Shown: positions 17,642 through 27,013 of the stretch, in pieces
Numbering within the stretch: the first letter of the stretch is position 1
Layout of the letters: every line of letters begins with the position of its first letter
DNA from: Chitinophagaceae bacterium
GTDB taxonomy: Bacteria > Bacteroidota > Bacteroidia > Chitinophagales > Chitinophagaceae
Length of the DNA: 64,000 bases
NCBI GenBank assembly: GCA_016708765.1
Contig: JADJFD010000002.1
Span: 744,001-808,000 of the forward strand
Direction of reading: 5' to 3'
Program-made: the position numbers and the translations under genes
Notes under the pieces: generated by a model
The model's database searches: none
Told to the model about the DNA's origin: nothing
What the model saw: the letters and a program-made list of their open reading frames with translations, nothing else

Positions 17642-18403
17642 TTGCGTCTGCAAAATTTCTACATATTATTCATAACCATAATTGCATTTTTAGGAACTAC
17701 TGTTTCTTCAAGTGCTCAATTGTATAAAATAAAAGGAACGGTGTACGATAGTTCCAGAAACTATCCGATGGAAGCTGTAACTGTACTCAGCACTTCCGGC
17801 GAAGGCGTTATTACCAATAGTGAAGGACGTTATATAATTGAAGTTTCTGAAAAAGATTCTATCTGGTTCAGCTATTTGAATAAACCTACCATTAAATTTC
17901 CTGTTCTAAAAATAGCTAACCCTATGAGTTTCGATATTTCATTGCAGGTAAATGTGCCGGTGATGAAAGAGGTTAAATTAAAACTGAAAAATTATCGGCA
18001 GGATTCTATTCAGAATAGAAGGGACTATGCTAAGATTTTTAATTATGAAAAGCCGGGTTTAAAAACCGTAACACCATCATATGGCGGTGCTGCTGGTTTC
18101 GATTTGGATGAGATCATAAATATGTTCCGTTTTAAACGAAATAGAAGTATGGCTTCTTTTCAAAAACGATTATTTCAAGAAGAGGAAGATAATTTTGTAT
18201 CGAATCGTTTTAGCAAAGCATTGGTTCGTCGCCTTACTTTATTAGACGGAAATGAACTGGATAGATTTATGAGAGTATTTCGACCATCCTATATGTTTAC
18301 AAAATATTCTGGCGACTACGATTTTCAACTATATATAAAACAGGCTTACGATCGGTTTGTAAAAGGCCTTCCCCCCGAAGCTTTATTTAAGGAAGAAGAA
18401 TAA
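17642..18403 (+). CDS. Exported carboxypeptidase-regulatory-like domain protein
   Basis: A 253-residue protein with an N-terminal signal (residues 5-25, ending near SSAQ). A CarboxypepD_reg-like beta-sandwich follows (about 30-110), with IKGTVYDSSRNYPMEAVTVLSTSGEGVITNSEGRY. This fold is common in exported or outer-membrane-linked Bacteroidota proteins. The C-terminal half is charged and helical with no recognised domain. The reading frame starts at TTG 17642; the next ATG is inside the mature domain, so TTG is preferred. The true function is unknown. Confidence 0.75.
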   Translation: MRLQNFYILFITIIAFLGTTVSSSAQLYKIKGTVYDSSRNYPMEAVTVLSTSGEGVITNSEGRYIIEVSEKDSIWFSYLNKPTIKFPVLKIANPMSFDISLQVNVPVMKEVKLKLKNYRQDSIQNRRDYAKIFNYEKPGLKTVTPSYGGAAGFDLDEIINMFRFKRNRSMASFQKRLFQEEEDNFVSNRFSKALVRRLTLLDGNELDRFMRVFRPSYMFTKYSGDYDFQLYIKQAYDRFVKGLPPEALFKEEE

Positions 18404-18524
18404 ATTTCTTTGCTGCTAATCAAACCAAGCTTTCATTGGTTTTAAAACTCCCAATCAGTTTGGAAGCTAATTCTTGCGAAAATCCCAATATTATTTCGGT
18501 AAATTTAGCAACCAAAAAACCAAC

Positions 18525-20225
18525 ATGAAACAAATTGCTATTTTCATCACCCTCCTATTGCCTGCATACGGATTTTCCCAACACAATCAACATGCTGATG
18601 ATACTAAAAAGTCCAACCACAATCATTTAGCCCACATGCAAGCTGGCAGGGCACAGATTTTTTATATTCATAATTTACCAGCCCCGAAACTTATGACCGG
18701 TATTGGTAACTCTGATATGAAGATTGAATCTAAATCAGAAAAAACAAAAGCCTATTTTAACCAAGGCATTTCTTTGTTACACGACTTCTGGGATTTTGAA
18801 GCTTACCGTGCATTTAAAGAAGCGATAAAAAATGATTCCAATGCTATTATGCCTTACTGGGGTTTATTGCAAACACTTGGGCCGGATGAAGACAGCGTAT
18901 ATAAATACAATAAAACAACTGCTGTTGTTCAATTAAAAAAATTATTACCAAAAGCCAATGAAAGAGAAAAATTGTATGCGGAGATTGGCATACTTGGCGA
19001 TTCATTAAAAGAAGCATCTTTTCCAGAGGTAATTAAAAAATTAGAGCTGATCGTACATAAATTTCCGGAAGATATTGATGCAAAATTGTTTTTAGCATTA
19101 TATAAAATGAGTGGCTTCGATACTGATATGAAACCAATGGAAGGACAGATGTACAGCGAATTTTTATTGAAAGATGTACAAAGAGCAGCACCATACAATC
19201 ATGGCTTTCATCATTACTGGATTCATTTGATGGAACATTGCTGCCCTGAAAGAGCCTTGGCAAGTGCAGATACATTAACTTCTTTGGCCCCTTTGTCGGG
19301 ACATATTGTACATATGCCGGGTCATATTTACAACAGGGTTGGCGATTATAAAAGAGCACATGATGCTTTTGTAGCTTCTGTTAAAACTGATTCTGCCTAC
19401 ATGAAAAATGAAGGTGTAGAAGAAGTGGACAACTGGAATTACATACACAACATCAATTACCTCATTAATAATTGCGTACATGACGGCCGGCATAATGAAG
19501 GATTATACTATGCTGAAAGGTTAAAAAATATGCCCATAAACAAACTTCGGAAAAAAATGTACGATGGTAGTTTTTTCAATCAGGGTGTAATGGCACCCGG
19601 CAAAATGGAAATGGCTTTTGGTAATTGGGATAAAGCAGCAGAGCAATTAGAAGCTATTAAAGATAAGGACATCGTCTTCAGTTATAAAAACAAAGAATTT
19701 AAAAACGCATTAATCTCTTTTGTAAAAGGCATGGCAGCCCTGGATAAAAATAATGTAGAACTTGCTTTGAAATATTCCAGCGATTTAGATGCCTTATTAT
19801 GGAGAAATCATAAACAAACCGGAAAAGACAGCACTCTAAACGAAGGTTATCAAAATACCATTAATACTGCCAGCTTGGAATTACAAGGCTGCATAGCCAG
19901 TCATCAGGGCAATTATGATGTGGCACTAAAGCTGTTGGAAAAAGCACACAAAAATGAATTAGATCTTGGTTATGGAGAGCCACCATTGTATGCTAGGCCG
20001 GTGGCAATAAACATTGGAGCCGCACAAATAAAAGCAGGAAAATACGATGAGGCTGTTAAAACCTATAATGAGCTTCTACAGCGATTTCCAAAAAGTGCAT
20101 TGATATATCATTGCCTGCAACAGCTCTACATCAAAAAAGGTGATGTTGAAAAAGTAAAAGAATTTACAGCATTGCTGCAAGCAGCAACTAAATATGCTGA
20201 CGAAGGCTTCTATAAAAATCAGTAA
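18525..20225 (+). CDS. Exported tetratricopeptide-repeat protein
   Basis: About 566 residues. The signal peptide MKQIAIFITLLLPAYGFSQ is followed by a His-rich stretch (HNQH, NHNHLAHM). Helical repeats then begin around SEKTKAYFNQGISLLHDFWDFEAYRAFKEA, where one TPR is clear, and recur to the end (PKSALIYHCLQQLYIKKGDVEKV). The region with HHYWIHLMEHCCPERAL is family-typical for TPR proteins with an added His/Cys-rich core. The frame opens at 18474, but the ATG at 18525 starts the signal peptide. A TAAATTTA element at 18500-18507 may be its -7. Confidence 0.75.
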   Translation: MKQIAIFITLLLPAYGFSQHNQHADDTKKSNHNHLAHMQAGRAQIFYIHNLPAPKLMTGIGNSDMKIESKSEKTKAYFNQGISLLHDFWDFEAYRAFKEAIKNDSNAIMPYWGLLQTLGPDEDSVYKYNKTTAVVQLKKLLPKANEREKLYAEIGILGDSLKEASFPEVIKKLELIVHKFPEDIDAKLFLALYKMSGFDTDMKPMEGQMYSEFLLKDVQRAAPYNHGFHHYWIHLMEHCCPERALASADTLTSLAPLSGHIVHMPGHIYNRVGDYKRAHDAFVASVKTDSAYMKNEGVEEVDNWNYIHNINYLINNCVHDGRHNEGLYYAERLKNMPINKLRKKMYDGSFFNQGVMAPGKMEMAFGNWDKAAEQLEAIKDKDIVFSYKNKEFKNALISFVKGMAALDKNNVELALKYSSDLDALLWRNHKQTGKDSTLNEGYQNTINTASLELQGCIASHQGNYDVALKLLEKAHKNELDLGYGEPPLYARPVAINIGAAQIKAGKYDEAVKTYNELLQRFPKSALIYHCLQQLYIKKGDVEKVKEFTALLQAATKYADEGFYKNQ

Positions 20226-20230
20226 ACATA

Positions 20231-20263
20231 AACATTGGAAACACTATGAGTGTTTCCAATGTT
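20231..20263. terminator. Perfect 15-bp hairpin after the TPR gene
   Basis: The arms 20231-20245 and 20249-20263 pair perfectly around the loop ATG. No long T run follows, so it may be a weak or bidirectional terminator, or a 3' stabilising hairpin. Confidence 0.5.
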
Positions 20264-20354
20264 CGAAATTATTATTACTTGAAATATTTGAAACAAAATT
20301 TCATCGAACTAACGCCTTCTTAAATAGATAAATATCACCTCTAAGAAATCACTT

Positions 20355-21125
20355 ATGGAAGTACACCACCACTCACACACCGCCCGAAAAAAATGGACAC
20401 ATTATTTCTGGGAGTTTTTAATGTTGTTTCTGGCCGTATCGTTGGGATTTTATGCGGAAAACACCCGGGAAGTTATTCTTCACAAAAAAGAAGTGAAGAC
20501 CCAATTGAATTCCATGCTATCCGACCTGCACTCAGATATTATTCTTTTGAGTTCGGTAACAGATCGGAATAGTCATAGTGCACAGATGGCCGATTCACTT
20601 GTTGAGTTATTACATTCAGATATTACAAATACCCCCGAAATTTATTTTGCAGCCAGAACGGTTACTGCCAATGTTGGGTATTATTATACCAACTCAAAGT
20701 CTTTTGACCAGCTTAAGACTGCAGGTTTGCTCAGGTACATTAAAAACAAGGATTTGCTGGATAGTATCGGCACTTATTATGTATCCTTTCAATGGCTGGC
20801 CAATCAAATAGACCTGCTGCGTTTGAAGCTCGATGAAGTTCATAAAGGTAATACCCTGTTGTTTGACAGCTATGTTTTTCAGCAAATGATGATAAATATA
20901 AAAGTAATCGCCAGTGGTAGTTTAGGTGGCCAGCGAACAAACATCACCAAACCTTTGCTAAAGCCATCTTTGCTTTCTGCTGATTCAAAAGATATAAACA
21001 CCGTATCGTTGAACTATCATTATTATTCCTCTACCATTAAATTCTATATCCGTAATGCTATTGCCCTTCAAAACCGGGCAAAAGGGCTTATTGAAATGAT
21101 TAAAAAGGAATACAACTTTGATTAA
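20355..21125 (+). CDS. His-rich membrane-anchored protein, paralogue 1 of 3
   Basis: Unknown function, 256 residues. The N-terminus MEVHHHSHTARKKWTHYFW is followed by one membrane helix (about residues 21-36). The long remainder is helical and charged, presumably outside the cytoplasm or coiled. The first 30 or so residues are almost identical to the next two genes, while the rest has diverged. A Bacteroidota-wide family with this MEVHHH start exists, but no function is known to me. The genes are separated by 7-11 bases, so they probably form one transcript. Confidence 0.75.
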   Translation: MEVHHHSHTARKKWTHYFWEFLMLFLAVSLGFYAENTREVILHKKEVKTQLNSMLSDLHSDIILLSSVTDRNSHSAQMADSLVELLHSDITNTPEIYFAARTVTANVGYYYTNSKSFDQLKTAGLLRYIKNKDLLDSIGTYYVSFQWLANQIDLLRLKLDEVHKGNTLLFDSYVFQQMMINIKVIASGSLGGQRTNITKPLLKPSLLSADSKDINTVSLNYHYYSSTIKFYIRNAIALQNRAKGLIEMIKKEYNFD

Positions 21126-21136
21126 ATAATAAGCTT

Positions 21137-21913
21137 ATGGAAGTACACCACCATGCACACACCGCTGCCGACCCCGATAGCCATCGGGGCAGGAAAAAAT
21201 GGACCCATTATTTCTGGGAATTTTTAATGTTGTTCCTTGCTGTGTTCTGTGGATTTTTAGCAGAATATCAATTGGAGCATAAGATTGAAAAAGACCGGGA
21301 AAAACAATACGCAAATTCACTTTATGAAGACCTGAAAATTGACACCGCTATTTTAAAAGAAGCCATGCTGATCAACGATTTTGTCACCCGTAAAATTGAC
21401 ACTTTCCGAAACCTGGTTCAGCACCAACCGCTATCTTCGCTGCCTGCCGGAACCTGGTATTACTATGGCCGGTTCGGCACCCGCTATCTACAGGTAGCAT
21501 TCCAGGATGCCACTTTGCACCAGTTAAAAAGTTCGGGCGGACTACGTTATTTTAAAACCCGGGATGTTACTGATGCTATAGCCAGGTATGACCAGTCATG
21601 CCGACGGTTGCAAACCCAATTGGATTTCCAGGATCCGATGTATGAATTACTTCTGAGTACCCGGAATAAAATATTCAATGCCTTTTTTCTCGATGAAGTT
21701 ATGAACCTGGAGCTATCAGCCGAAAAGATTGATTCTTTCAAACAACAAACAATGCCTTTCCTGAGCGAGAATAAACAGGATTTTATTCAATATGCCAATA
21801 TCTGTCAAATACGATCGAACAATAATAAAAATTTGTGGGATCGAAAAGCTGAAACACTGAAAAAAGGGGAAGAGCTTCTTTCCATTTTAAAAAATAAATA
21901 CGGACTGAAATAA
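21137..21913 (+). CDS. His-rich membrane-anchored protein, paralogue 2 of 3
   Basis: 258 residues with the same anchor and helical body layout as its neighbours. Relative to copies 1 and 3 it carries an 8-residue in-frame insertion (ADPDSHRG) before the membrane helix. The insertion is encoded by a 24-base insert containing a CCCCGATAGCCATCGGGG palindrome. The segment after the helix (FLAEYQLEHKIEKDREKQ) is nearly identical to copy 3. Function is unknown. Confidence 0.75.
   Translation: MEVHHHAHTAADPDSHRGRKKWTHYFWEFLMLFLAVFCGFLAEYQLEHKIEKDREKQYANSLYEDLKIDTAILKEAMLINDFVTRKIDTFRNLVQHQPLSSLPAGTWYYYGRFGTRYLQVAFQDATLHQLKSSGGLRYFKTRDVTDAIARYDQSCRRLQTQLDFQDPMYELLLSTRNKIFNAFFLDEVMNLELSAEKIDSFKQQTMPFLSENKQDFIQYANICQIRSNNNKNLWDRKAETLKKGEELLSILKNKYGLK
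21172..21189. repeat. CCCCGATAGCCATCGGGG palindrome inside coding sequence
   Basis: An 18-bp near-perfect palindrome (7-bp arms CCCCGAT/ATCGGGG) lies within an insert that keeps the reading frame. Copies 1 and 3 of the gene lack it. A sister palindrome occurs at 40081-40098. Confidence 0.65.
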
Positions 21914-21920
21914 AACATTT

Positions 21921-22661
21921 ATGGAAGTACACCACCACTCACACACCGCCCGAAAAAAATGGACCCATTATTTCTGGGAATTTTTAATGTTGTTCCTCGC
22001 TGTGTTCTGTGGGTTTTTGGCAGAATATCAATTGGAGCATAAAATTGAAAAAGACCGGGAGAAACAGTTTATAAAATCATTGGTGGCAGACTTGCAGGAA
22101 GATGAGATTATAATTCAGAAAAACATTACCGGTAACCGGGCCAACATAGCATTGATGGATAATTTTCTTACCATCGTTAGTACACCCTCTTTACTAAAAG
22201 AACAGGGCAATAATGCTTATTATATGGCGAGGGTGGGACCAAGGATAATTTCCCTTGTTACCAACAATAAAACATTTGAGCAATTAAAAAATTCAGGAAG
22301 CTTTCGCTTAATCCATAGCAATGAGGCAGCTAATAAGATAATGGAATACTATAATCAGCTTCCCCAAATTACAAAACTGGAGGATTTGTATTTTGAAGAA
22401 TTTGCGCATTACAAAACGATAGCTTCAAAATTGTTTGAGCCCACTGTTTTCAGGGCTATGGAAAATGAAGACGGTACTATAAAAAGAGAAGCGAATAACC
22501 CACAACTGCGTACAAGCAATCCGGAGATACTAAAAGAGTTTGGGCTTTACATAGTTTATATGAATGGCACTATCCGCTCTATTGCCCCGATGGAAGAAAA
22601 TTTATTAAAAACTGGTAAAGATTTGATCAACTATTTAAAAGAAAAATATCACTTAGACTAA
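21921..22661 (+). CDS. His-rich membrane-anchored protein, paralogue 3 of 3
   Basis: 246 residues with N-terminus MEVHHHSHTARKKWTHYFW, one membrane helix, then a helical body. The first 150 or so bases are almost identical to copy 2 apart from its insert, while the C-terminal two-thirds are unrelated at a glance. That pattern suggests selection or gene conversion on the anchor only. Unknown function; the body may bind different partners in each copy. Confidence 0.75.
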   Translation: MEVHHHSHTARKKWTHYFWEFLMLFLAVFCGFLAEYQLEHKIEKDREKQFIKSLVADLQEDEIIIQKNITGNRANIALMDNFLTIVSTPSLLKEQGNNAYYMARVGPRIISLVTNNKTFEQLKNSGSFRLIHSNEAANKIMEYYNQLPQITKLEDLYFEEFAHYKTIASKLFEPTVFRAMENEDGTIKREANNPQLRTSNPEILKEFGLYIVYMNGTIRSIAPMEENLLKTGKDLINYLKEKYHLD

Positions 22662-22672
22662 TTTTTTAATTT

Positions 22673-23818
22673 ATGAAGAAGCTACTAATAGGACTTTACT
22701 TCCTTTCGTTATTGTTTATTGCACAAGCACAGCAACCCTATTACCCCGATGCAAACTGGCAAGCAAAAAAGCCTGAAGAACTCAAACTAAATAAAAGTTT
22801 AATTGACAGTGCCATTCAACTGGCTTTAAAAAGTGAAAACAAAGTTGATAAGGATTTGCGTATTGCCATTATGAAATCATATGGCCGGGAACCCAACTAT
22901 AAAATCATCGGGCCTATGAAAGAAAGAAGCGGCCCCGCAGGACTGATTATAAAAAATGGCTACATCATTGGGCAATGGGGCGATGTGGAAAGAGTGGATA
23001 TGACATTCAGCGTAACTAAAAGTTATCTTTCTACAGTTGTAGGAATAGCTGTTGACAATGGGCTTATAAAAAATGTAACTGACAATATGGATCGTTATGT
23101 AACCGATGGGAGTTTTGATGGAGTACATAATTCTAAAATAACCTGGGAGCATTTATTAAATCAATCATCGGACTGGAGCGGAACATTATTTGATTTACAC
23201 GACTGGGCCGATCGTCCGCCAAGAGAAGGTGGTATTGATGATTGGAAAAACAGGAAGTTGAACGAACCTGGAACTTTTTATAAATACAATGATGTAAGGG
23301 TAAACCTATTGGCCTATTCCTTATTGCAAGTGTGGCGCAAACCATTGCCCATGGTTTTAAAAGAAAAGATCATGGATCCCATTGGTGCTTCTACCACCTG
23401 GCGATGGCATGGTTACGAAAATTCATATGTAAACCTGGATGGGTTGATGATGCAATCGGTAAGCGGTGGCGGGCATCATGGGGGCGGCATCTTCATCAAT
23501 ACATTAGATCATGCAAGGTTTGGTTTATTGTTTTTACGAAACGGAAAATGGAATGATAAGCAACTGGTTTCAGAAAATTGGGTGAATGTCGTACAGCAAC
23601 CTTCTGCTGCATTTAAAAGGTATGGCTATCTATGGTGGTTGAATACTGATAAGGAATGGCCGAATCTTTCATCTAAAATATATTATGCTGCTGGTTATGG
23701 TGGCAACTACATCGTTATAGATAAAGAACATGACCTGGTTGTAGTTACCCGTTGGATGGCAGATGATAAAATAGATGAAGTGCTGGAACTGATTATAAAA
23801 TCAATTGAAAATAAATGA
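22673..23818 (+). CDS. Exported serine hydrolase (class C beta-lactamase fold)
   Basis: 381 residues with a signal peptide (to about residue 19, QAQ). The SxxK nucleophile motif SVTK lies near residue 113, a YxN-like YNDVRVN near residue 205, and a Gly-rich GGGHHGGG segment plus AAGYGG near the end. This fold covers beta-lactamases, DD- and D-aminopeptidases and esterases, so the substrate is unknown. The stop codon overlaps the start of the next gene (ATGA), which implies translational coupling. Confidence 0.8.
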   Translation: MKKLLIGLYFLSLLFIAQAQQPYYPDANWQAKKPEELKLNKSLIDSAIQLALKSENKVDKDLRIAIMKSYGREPNYKIIGPMKERSGPAGLIIKNGYIIGQWGDVERVDMTFSVTKSYLSTVVGIAVDNGLIKNVTDNMDRYVTDGSFDGVHNSKITWEHLLNQSSDWSGTLFDLHDWADRPPREGGIDDWKNRKLNEPGTFYKYNDVRVNLLAYSLLQVWRKPLPMVLKEKIMDPIGASTTWRWHGYENSYVNLDGLMMQSVSGGGHHGGGIFINTLDHARFGLLFLRNGKWNDKQLVSENWVNVVQQPSAAFKRYGYLWWLNTDKEWPNLSSKIYYAAGYGGNYIVIDKEHDLVVVTRWMADDKIDEVLELIIKSIENK

Positions 23819-24264
23819 AAAAAATAGCCCTCTTTCTTACTGTTTTTTCAATTTCAACTTTACTGTATTGCCAGGAGTCGCTAACAAAAAAACAGGAAAG
23901 GGTACAACATGCCGTTGTCAAACTATTTGATGCTTTATCCAACCGGGATTCTATCAGCCTGAAAGCTTATAGCACAACTGATATTACGCTATATGAATAT
24001 GGCCAGATTTGGAATATGGATACACTTATTCTAAAAGCCATTACGCTTAATCAGTCAGCAGATTTTAAACGTACTAATAGTTTTGAGTTTATCAATACCA
24101 TGGTTGATAAAACTACAGCATCGGTTACCTATCGTCTTCAGTCAGTAATAGTAAAAGATGGCAAACAGGTAACCTCGCAATGGTTGGAAACGGTAGTTTT
24201 AATTAGAGAAAAAAAAGAGTGGAGGGTAAAGCACCTGCATTCAACACTTATTAAAAGAAGTTAA
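23815..24264 (+). CDS. Exported NTF2-like/SnoaL-fold protein
   Basis: 149 residues with a signal peptide (to about residue 19, LLYCQ; C is a possible lipid site). The rest has the NTF2-like pattern: a long first helix with LFDALSNRDSISLKAYSTTDITLYE, then strands ending in WRVKHLHSTLI. Such small domains serve as binding or accessory proteins. It overlaps the preceding hydrolase by four bases. Confidence 0.7.
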   Translation: MKKIALFLTVFSISTLLYCQESLTKKQERVQHAVVKLFDALSNRDSISLKAYSTTDITLYEYGQIWNMDTLILKAITLNQSADFKRTNSFEFINTMVDKTTASVTYRLQSVIVKDGKQVTSQWLETVVLIREKKEWRVKHLHSTLIKRS

Positions 24265-24274
24265 AAAATAAACC

Positions 24275-25432
24275 ATGAAAAAAATATTTATTGCCGCATT
24301 AATAATTTTTTTTCAACTTTCGATGCAGGCTCAAAAGCCAAGAGCCCGGGACATCGGTATTCCATTTAACGGCACACCAGGTAAATACAATGCCATTACA
24401 GATGTAAAAGGAATTGAAGTTGGTTACAGTACAATTATTTCCGGCAGCGGAAAAAACATACGAGGCAAAGGGCCAGTAAGAACAGGTGTTACTGCTATTT
24501 TGCCAAGAGGGCATAATAACAATCCCGTATATGCAAACTGGTACTCACTAAATGGAAACGGAGAAATGACCGGCACAACCTGGATTACCGAATCAGGTTT
24601 CCTGGAAGGCCCCATCATGATCACTAACACAAACAGTGTAGGTGTTGTAAGAGATGCCGTATTGAAATGGTATGTAAAGAAAGGCTGGTACAAGGAAGAT
24701 TTTTGGTACACTTATCCCGTAGTGGCAGAAACTTATGACGGTTTCTTAAATGACATTTATGGTTTTCATGTAAAAGAAGAAAATGCTTTTGAAGCATTGT
24801 ACAGTGCTAAGACCGGCTTCATCAAAGAAGGAAATGTAGGCGGGGGTACGGGTATGATGTGTCTGGGATTTAAAGGGGGTACCGGAACAGCATCCAGAAT
24901 TATAAAAATAAAAGACAGTTCTTATACCGTTGGTGTGCTGGTGCAATCAAATTTTGGAAGTAAAAGAAATTTTACTATTGCCGGTGTTCCTGTTGGGCAG
25001 GAATTAAAAGACACGATGAATTATGAATTCAAAGCACCTCCCTCTTACCAGGCAGGCGATGGTTCTATAATTGTAGTGGTGGCAACAGATGCTCCACTAT
25101 TACCACACCAATTAAAAAGAATTGCTGAAAGAGTTCCGCTTGGAGTTGGCATTGTCGGCGGTCGTGGCGAAAATGGCTCTGGTGATATTTTTATTGCTTT
25201 CTCTACTGCTAACACAACAGCATTTCAAAGAGAAGAGTTTACAAAATTGGATGAGTTACCCAATGACCTAATTAATCCTTTGTTTAATGCCACAGTGCAG
25301 GCGGTCGAAGAAGCTATTATTAATGCAATGGTGTCAGCAGAAACGATGGAAGGTGTAAATGGGAATAAAGCATATGGCCTGCCGCATAAACTGGTGATGG
25401 ATGTTTTAAAAAAGTATAACCGGGTGAAATAA
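24275..25432 (+). CDS. P1-family aminopeptidase (DmpA-like), exported
   Basis: 385 residues with a signal peptide (to about residue 19). The family is Ntn-type and self-cleaves into two chains before the nucleophile. Landmarks are RDIGIPFNGTPGKYNAITDVKGIEVGYSTI, the GPVRTGVTAILP block, and GRGENGSGDIFIAFSTAN, where Ser of GSGDIF (about residue 302) is the expected nucleophile. DmpA relatives act on D-amino-acid or beta-amino-acid amides and some L-peptides. It is co-directional with other exported hydrolases. Confidence 0.9.
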   Translation: MKKIFIAALIIFFQLSMQAQKPRARDIGIPFNGTPGKYNAITDVKGIEVGYSTIISGSGKNIRGKGPVRTGVTAILPRGHNNNPVYANWYSLNGNGEMTGTTWITESGFLEGPIMITNTNSVGVVRDAVLKWYVKKGWYKEDFWYTYPVVAETYDGFLNDIYGFHVKEENAFEALYSAKTGFIKEGNVGGGTGMMCLGFKGGTGTASRIIKIKDSSYTVGVLVQSNFGSKRNFTIAGVPVGQELKDTMNYEFKAPPSYQAGDGSIIVVVATDAPLLPHQLKRIAERVPLGVGIVGGRGENGSGDIFIAFSTANTTAFQREEFTKLDELPNDLINPLFNATVQAVEEAIINAMVSAETMEGVNGNKAYGLPHKLVMDVLKKYNRVK

Positions 25433-25459
25433 AAAATAATTCGTTTATCTTATATAATT

Positions 25460-26860
25460 ATGAGAAAATCATTTATCGCTGTATGCCTCTTCTTTTTGGC
25501 ATTTAACAGTACGGCACAAAATAAAACCATTGATAGTTTAAAGAACTTGTTGCCCCAAACCACTAAACCAATAGACAGGTTTCGCATTATCGAAAAAATC
25601 CTTGAGAATTTAAATAGCTTTTCGGGCAATGCCGACTCCACTTTAGCTATTGAATTGCTCAAAATAGCACAGCAACAGAACGATGCTGCCTTGCTGGCCT
25701 CCAGCTATAACTGGATTGGCATATATCTCTCACTTGCAAAAGGAGATAACACAACTGCGCTTGAGTATTATTTTAAAGCATTGCCTTTGGCAATAAAAAC
25801 TAAGGACAAGCGAAGGACAAGTTCTTTATATTTCGATATAGCCCTTGTTTACCTATACCTTCAGAATACAGAGGAAATGGTGAAATTTAATCAGCTTGGA
25901 AAAGATAATTTACCCGAAAAAACACATCCCTTGTACGATTACATGTTAGTTCAATATCAAAGGGGCATGTCCACTTACTTTTTATTGCAAAATCAACCTG
26001 ACTCTGCTTTACACTATGCCCAGGCATTAATGGAAAACAGTCAACGGACAAATAGCCGGTTGTATGAATATGCAGCATTACATTTAACCGGCTCAGCCTT
26101 TGCAGCAAAAGCAGAAAAAGAATTGGCCGAAATATATTTCAACAAGACTCTGGCACTTACTGAATTCATCACAAGCAATTCGGCAATATTGAGATTTGAA
26201 TTGGGCTATATTCCCTACTTACTTAATGAGAACAGATTATTAGAATCCAAAGTACAAGCCAACCGGCTCTTGAGCCTCGGTAATCAATATAACAACAATA
26301 ATCTGAAGCTGGCTGGCGCCGGATTTATGCGGCAGATTTTTGACGCGGCAAATAATAAAGACAGTGCTTATTATTTTTCGAGGATGGAAGCTGATATTAA
26401 TGCCAGGATCTTCAGCCAGGATAATACAAACAAGATACAGGCACTGGCTTTCAATGAACAGATCAGGAGTATCGAAGAAGAAGCTAAACAGGCTGAAGCA
26501 GCCCAACAACGAAAACAAAATATACAATATGCCTTATTAGCATTAGGTATCATCAGTTTTGTAATTCTATTTTTAGCACTTAGTCGCCGTCATATTACCA
26601 ATACAAAAGTTATTCAGTTTTTAGGCGTAATTGCATTATTGGTTGTATTCGAATTTTTAAACTTATTGCTCCATCCTTTTTTAGAAAGAATCACACATCA
26701 CAATCCAATATTGATGTTGTTAGCTTTGGTTTGTATTGCTGCCTTACTGGTTCCCCTGCATCATAAACTAGAAAAATGGGCAACACATAAACTGGTGGAG
26801 AAGAATAAACAAATACGATTGGCAGCGGCGAAGAAAACAATTGAAGAGTTGGAAAAGTGA
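25460..26860 (+). CDS. TPR protein with C-terminal 3-TM module, copy 1
   Basis: 466 residues. Signal peptide (to about residue 19), then TPR-like helical repeats (about 25-320), a coiled coil with EEEAKQAEAAQQRKQ, then three membrane helices and a basic C-terminal coil. The C-terminal 115 residues are nearly identical to the copy at 27014-28402, but the repeats are not. There is no kinase, HTH or catalytic domain, so the output is unknown. It may transmit a periplasmic signal through partner proteins. Confidence 0.75.
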   Translation: MRKSFIAVCLFFLAFNSTAQNKTIDSLKNLLPQTTKPIDRFRIIEKILENLNSFSGNADSTLAIELLKIAQQQNDAALLASSYNWIGIYLSLAKGDNTTALEYYFKALPLAIKTKDKRRTSSLYFDIALVYLYLQNTEEMVKFNQLGKDNLPEKTHPLYDYMLVQYQRGMSTYFLLQNQPDSALHYAQALMENSQRTNSRLYEYAALHLTGSAFAAKAEKELAEIYFNKTLALTEFITSNSAILRFELGYIPYLLNENRLLESKVQANRLLSLGNQYNNNNLKLAGAGFMRQIFDAANNKDSAYYFSRMEADINARIFSQDNTNKIQALAFNEQIRSIEEEAKQAEAAQQRKQNIQYALLALGIISFVILFLALSRRHITNTKVIQFLGVIALLVVFEFLNLLLHPFLERITHHNPILMLLALVCIAALLVPLHHKLEKWATHKLVEKNKQIRLAAAKKTIEELEK

Positions 26861-26862
26861 TA

Positions 26863-26982
26863 GAGGCGTAGCCTCGGTACATTTGTTTAGAAATGGCCCG
26901 TGCCGATGGCACTCATGTCACACTACAGTTCTTTCCACCGGACTAAAGTCCGATGTTACTAAATAAATCGAGCCTACAGCTC
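26863..26982. repeat. Multi-hairpin REP-like element between TPR genes
   Basis: Hairpins are at 26863-26875 (GAGGC, loop GTA), 26900-26912 (GTGCC, loop GAT), 26939-26952 (CGGACT, loop AA) and 26970-26982 (GAGC, loop CTACA). The last three correspond in order and spacing to those at 4028-4114, and the linker and loop bases are conserved while the stems change together. Confidence 0.6.
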
Positions 26983-27013
26983 TTATAGATAAAGAATAGA
27001 GTAAAATAAAACA

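Noticed and set aside
20231..20263. Perfect hairpin as an attachment site or transposon end
   Set aside because: It has no target duplication or partner copy in the window; its position right after a stop codon favours a transcript-end role.
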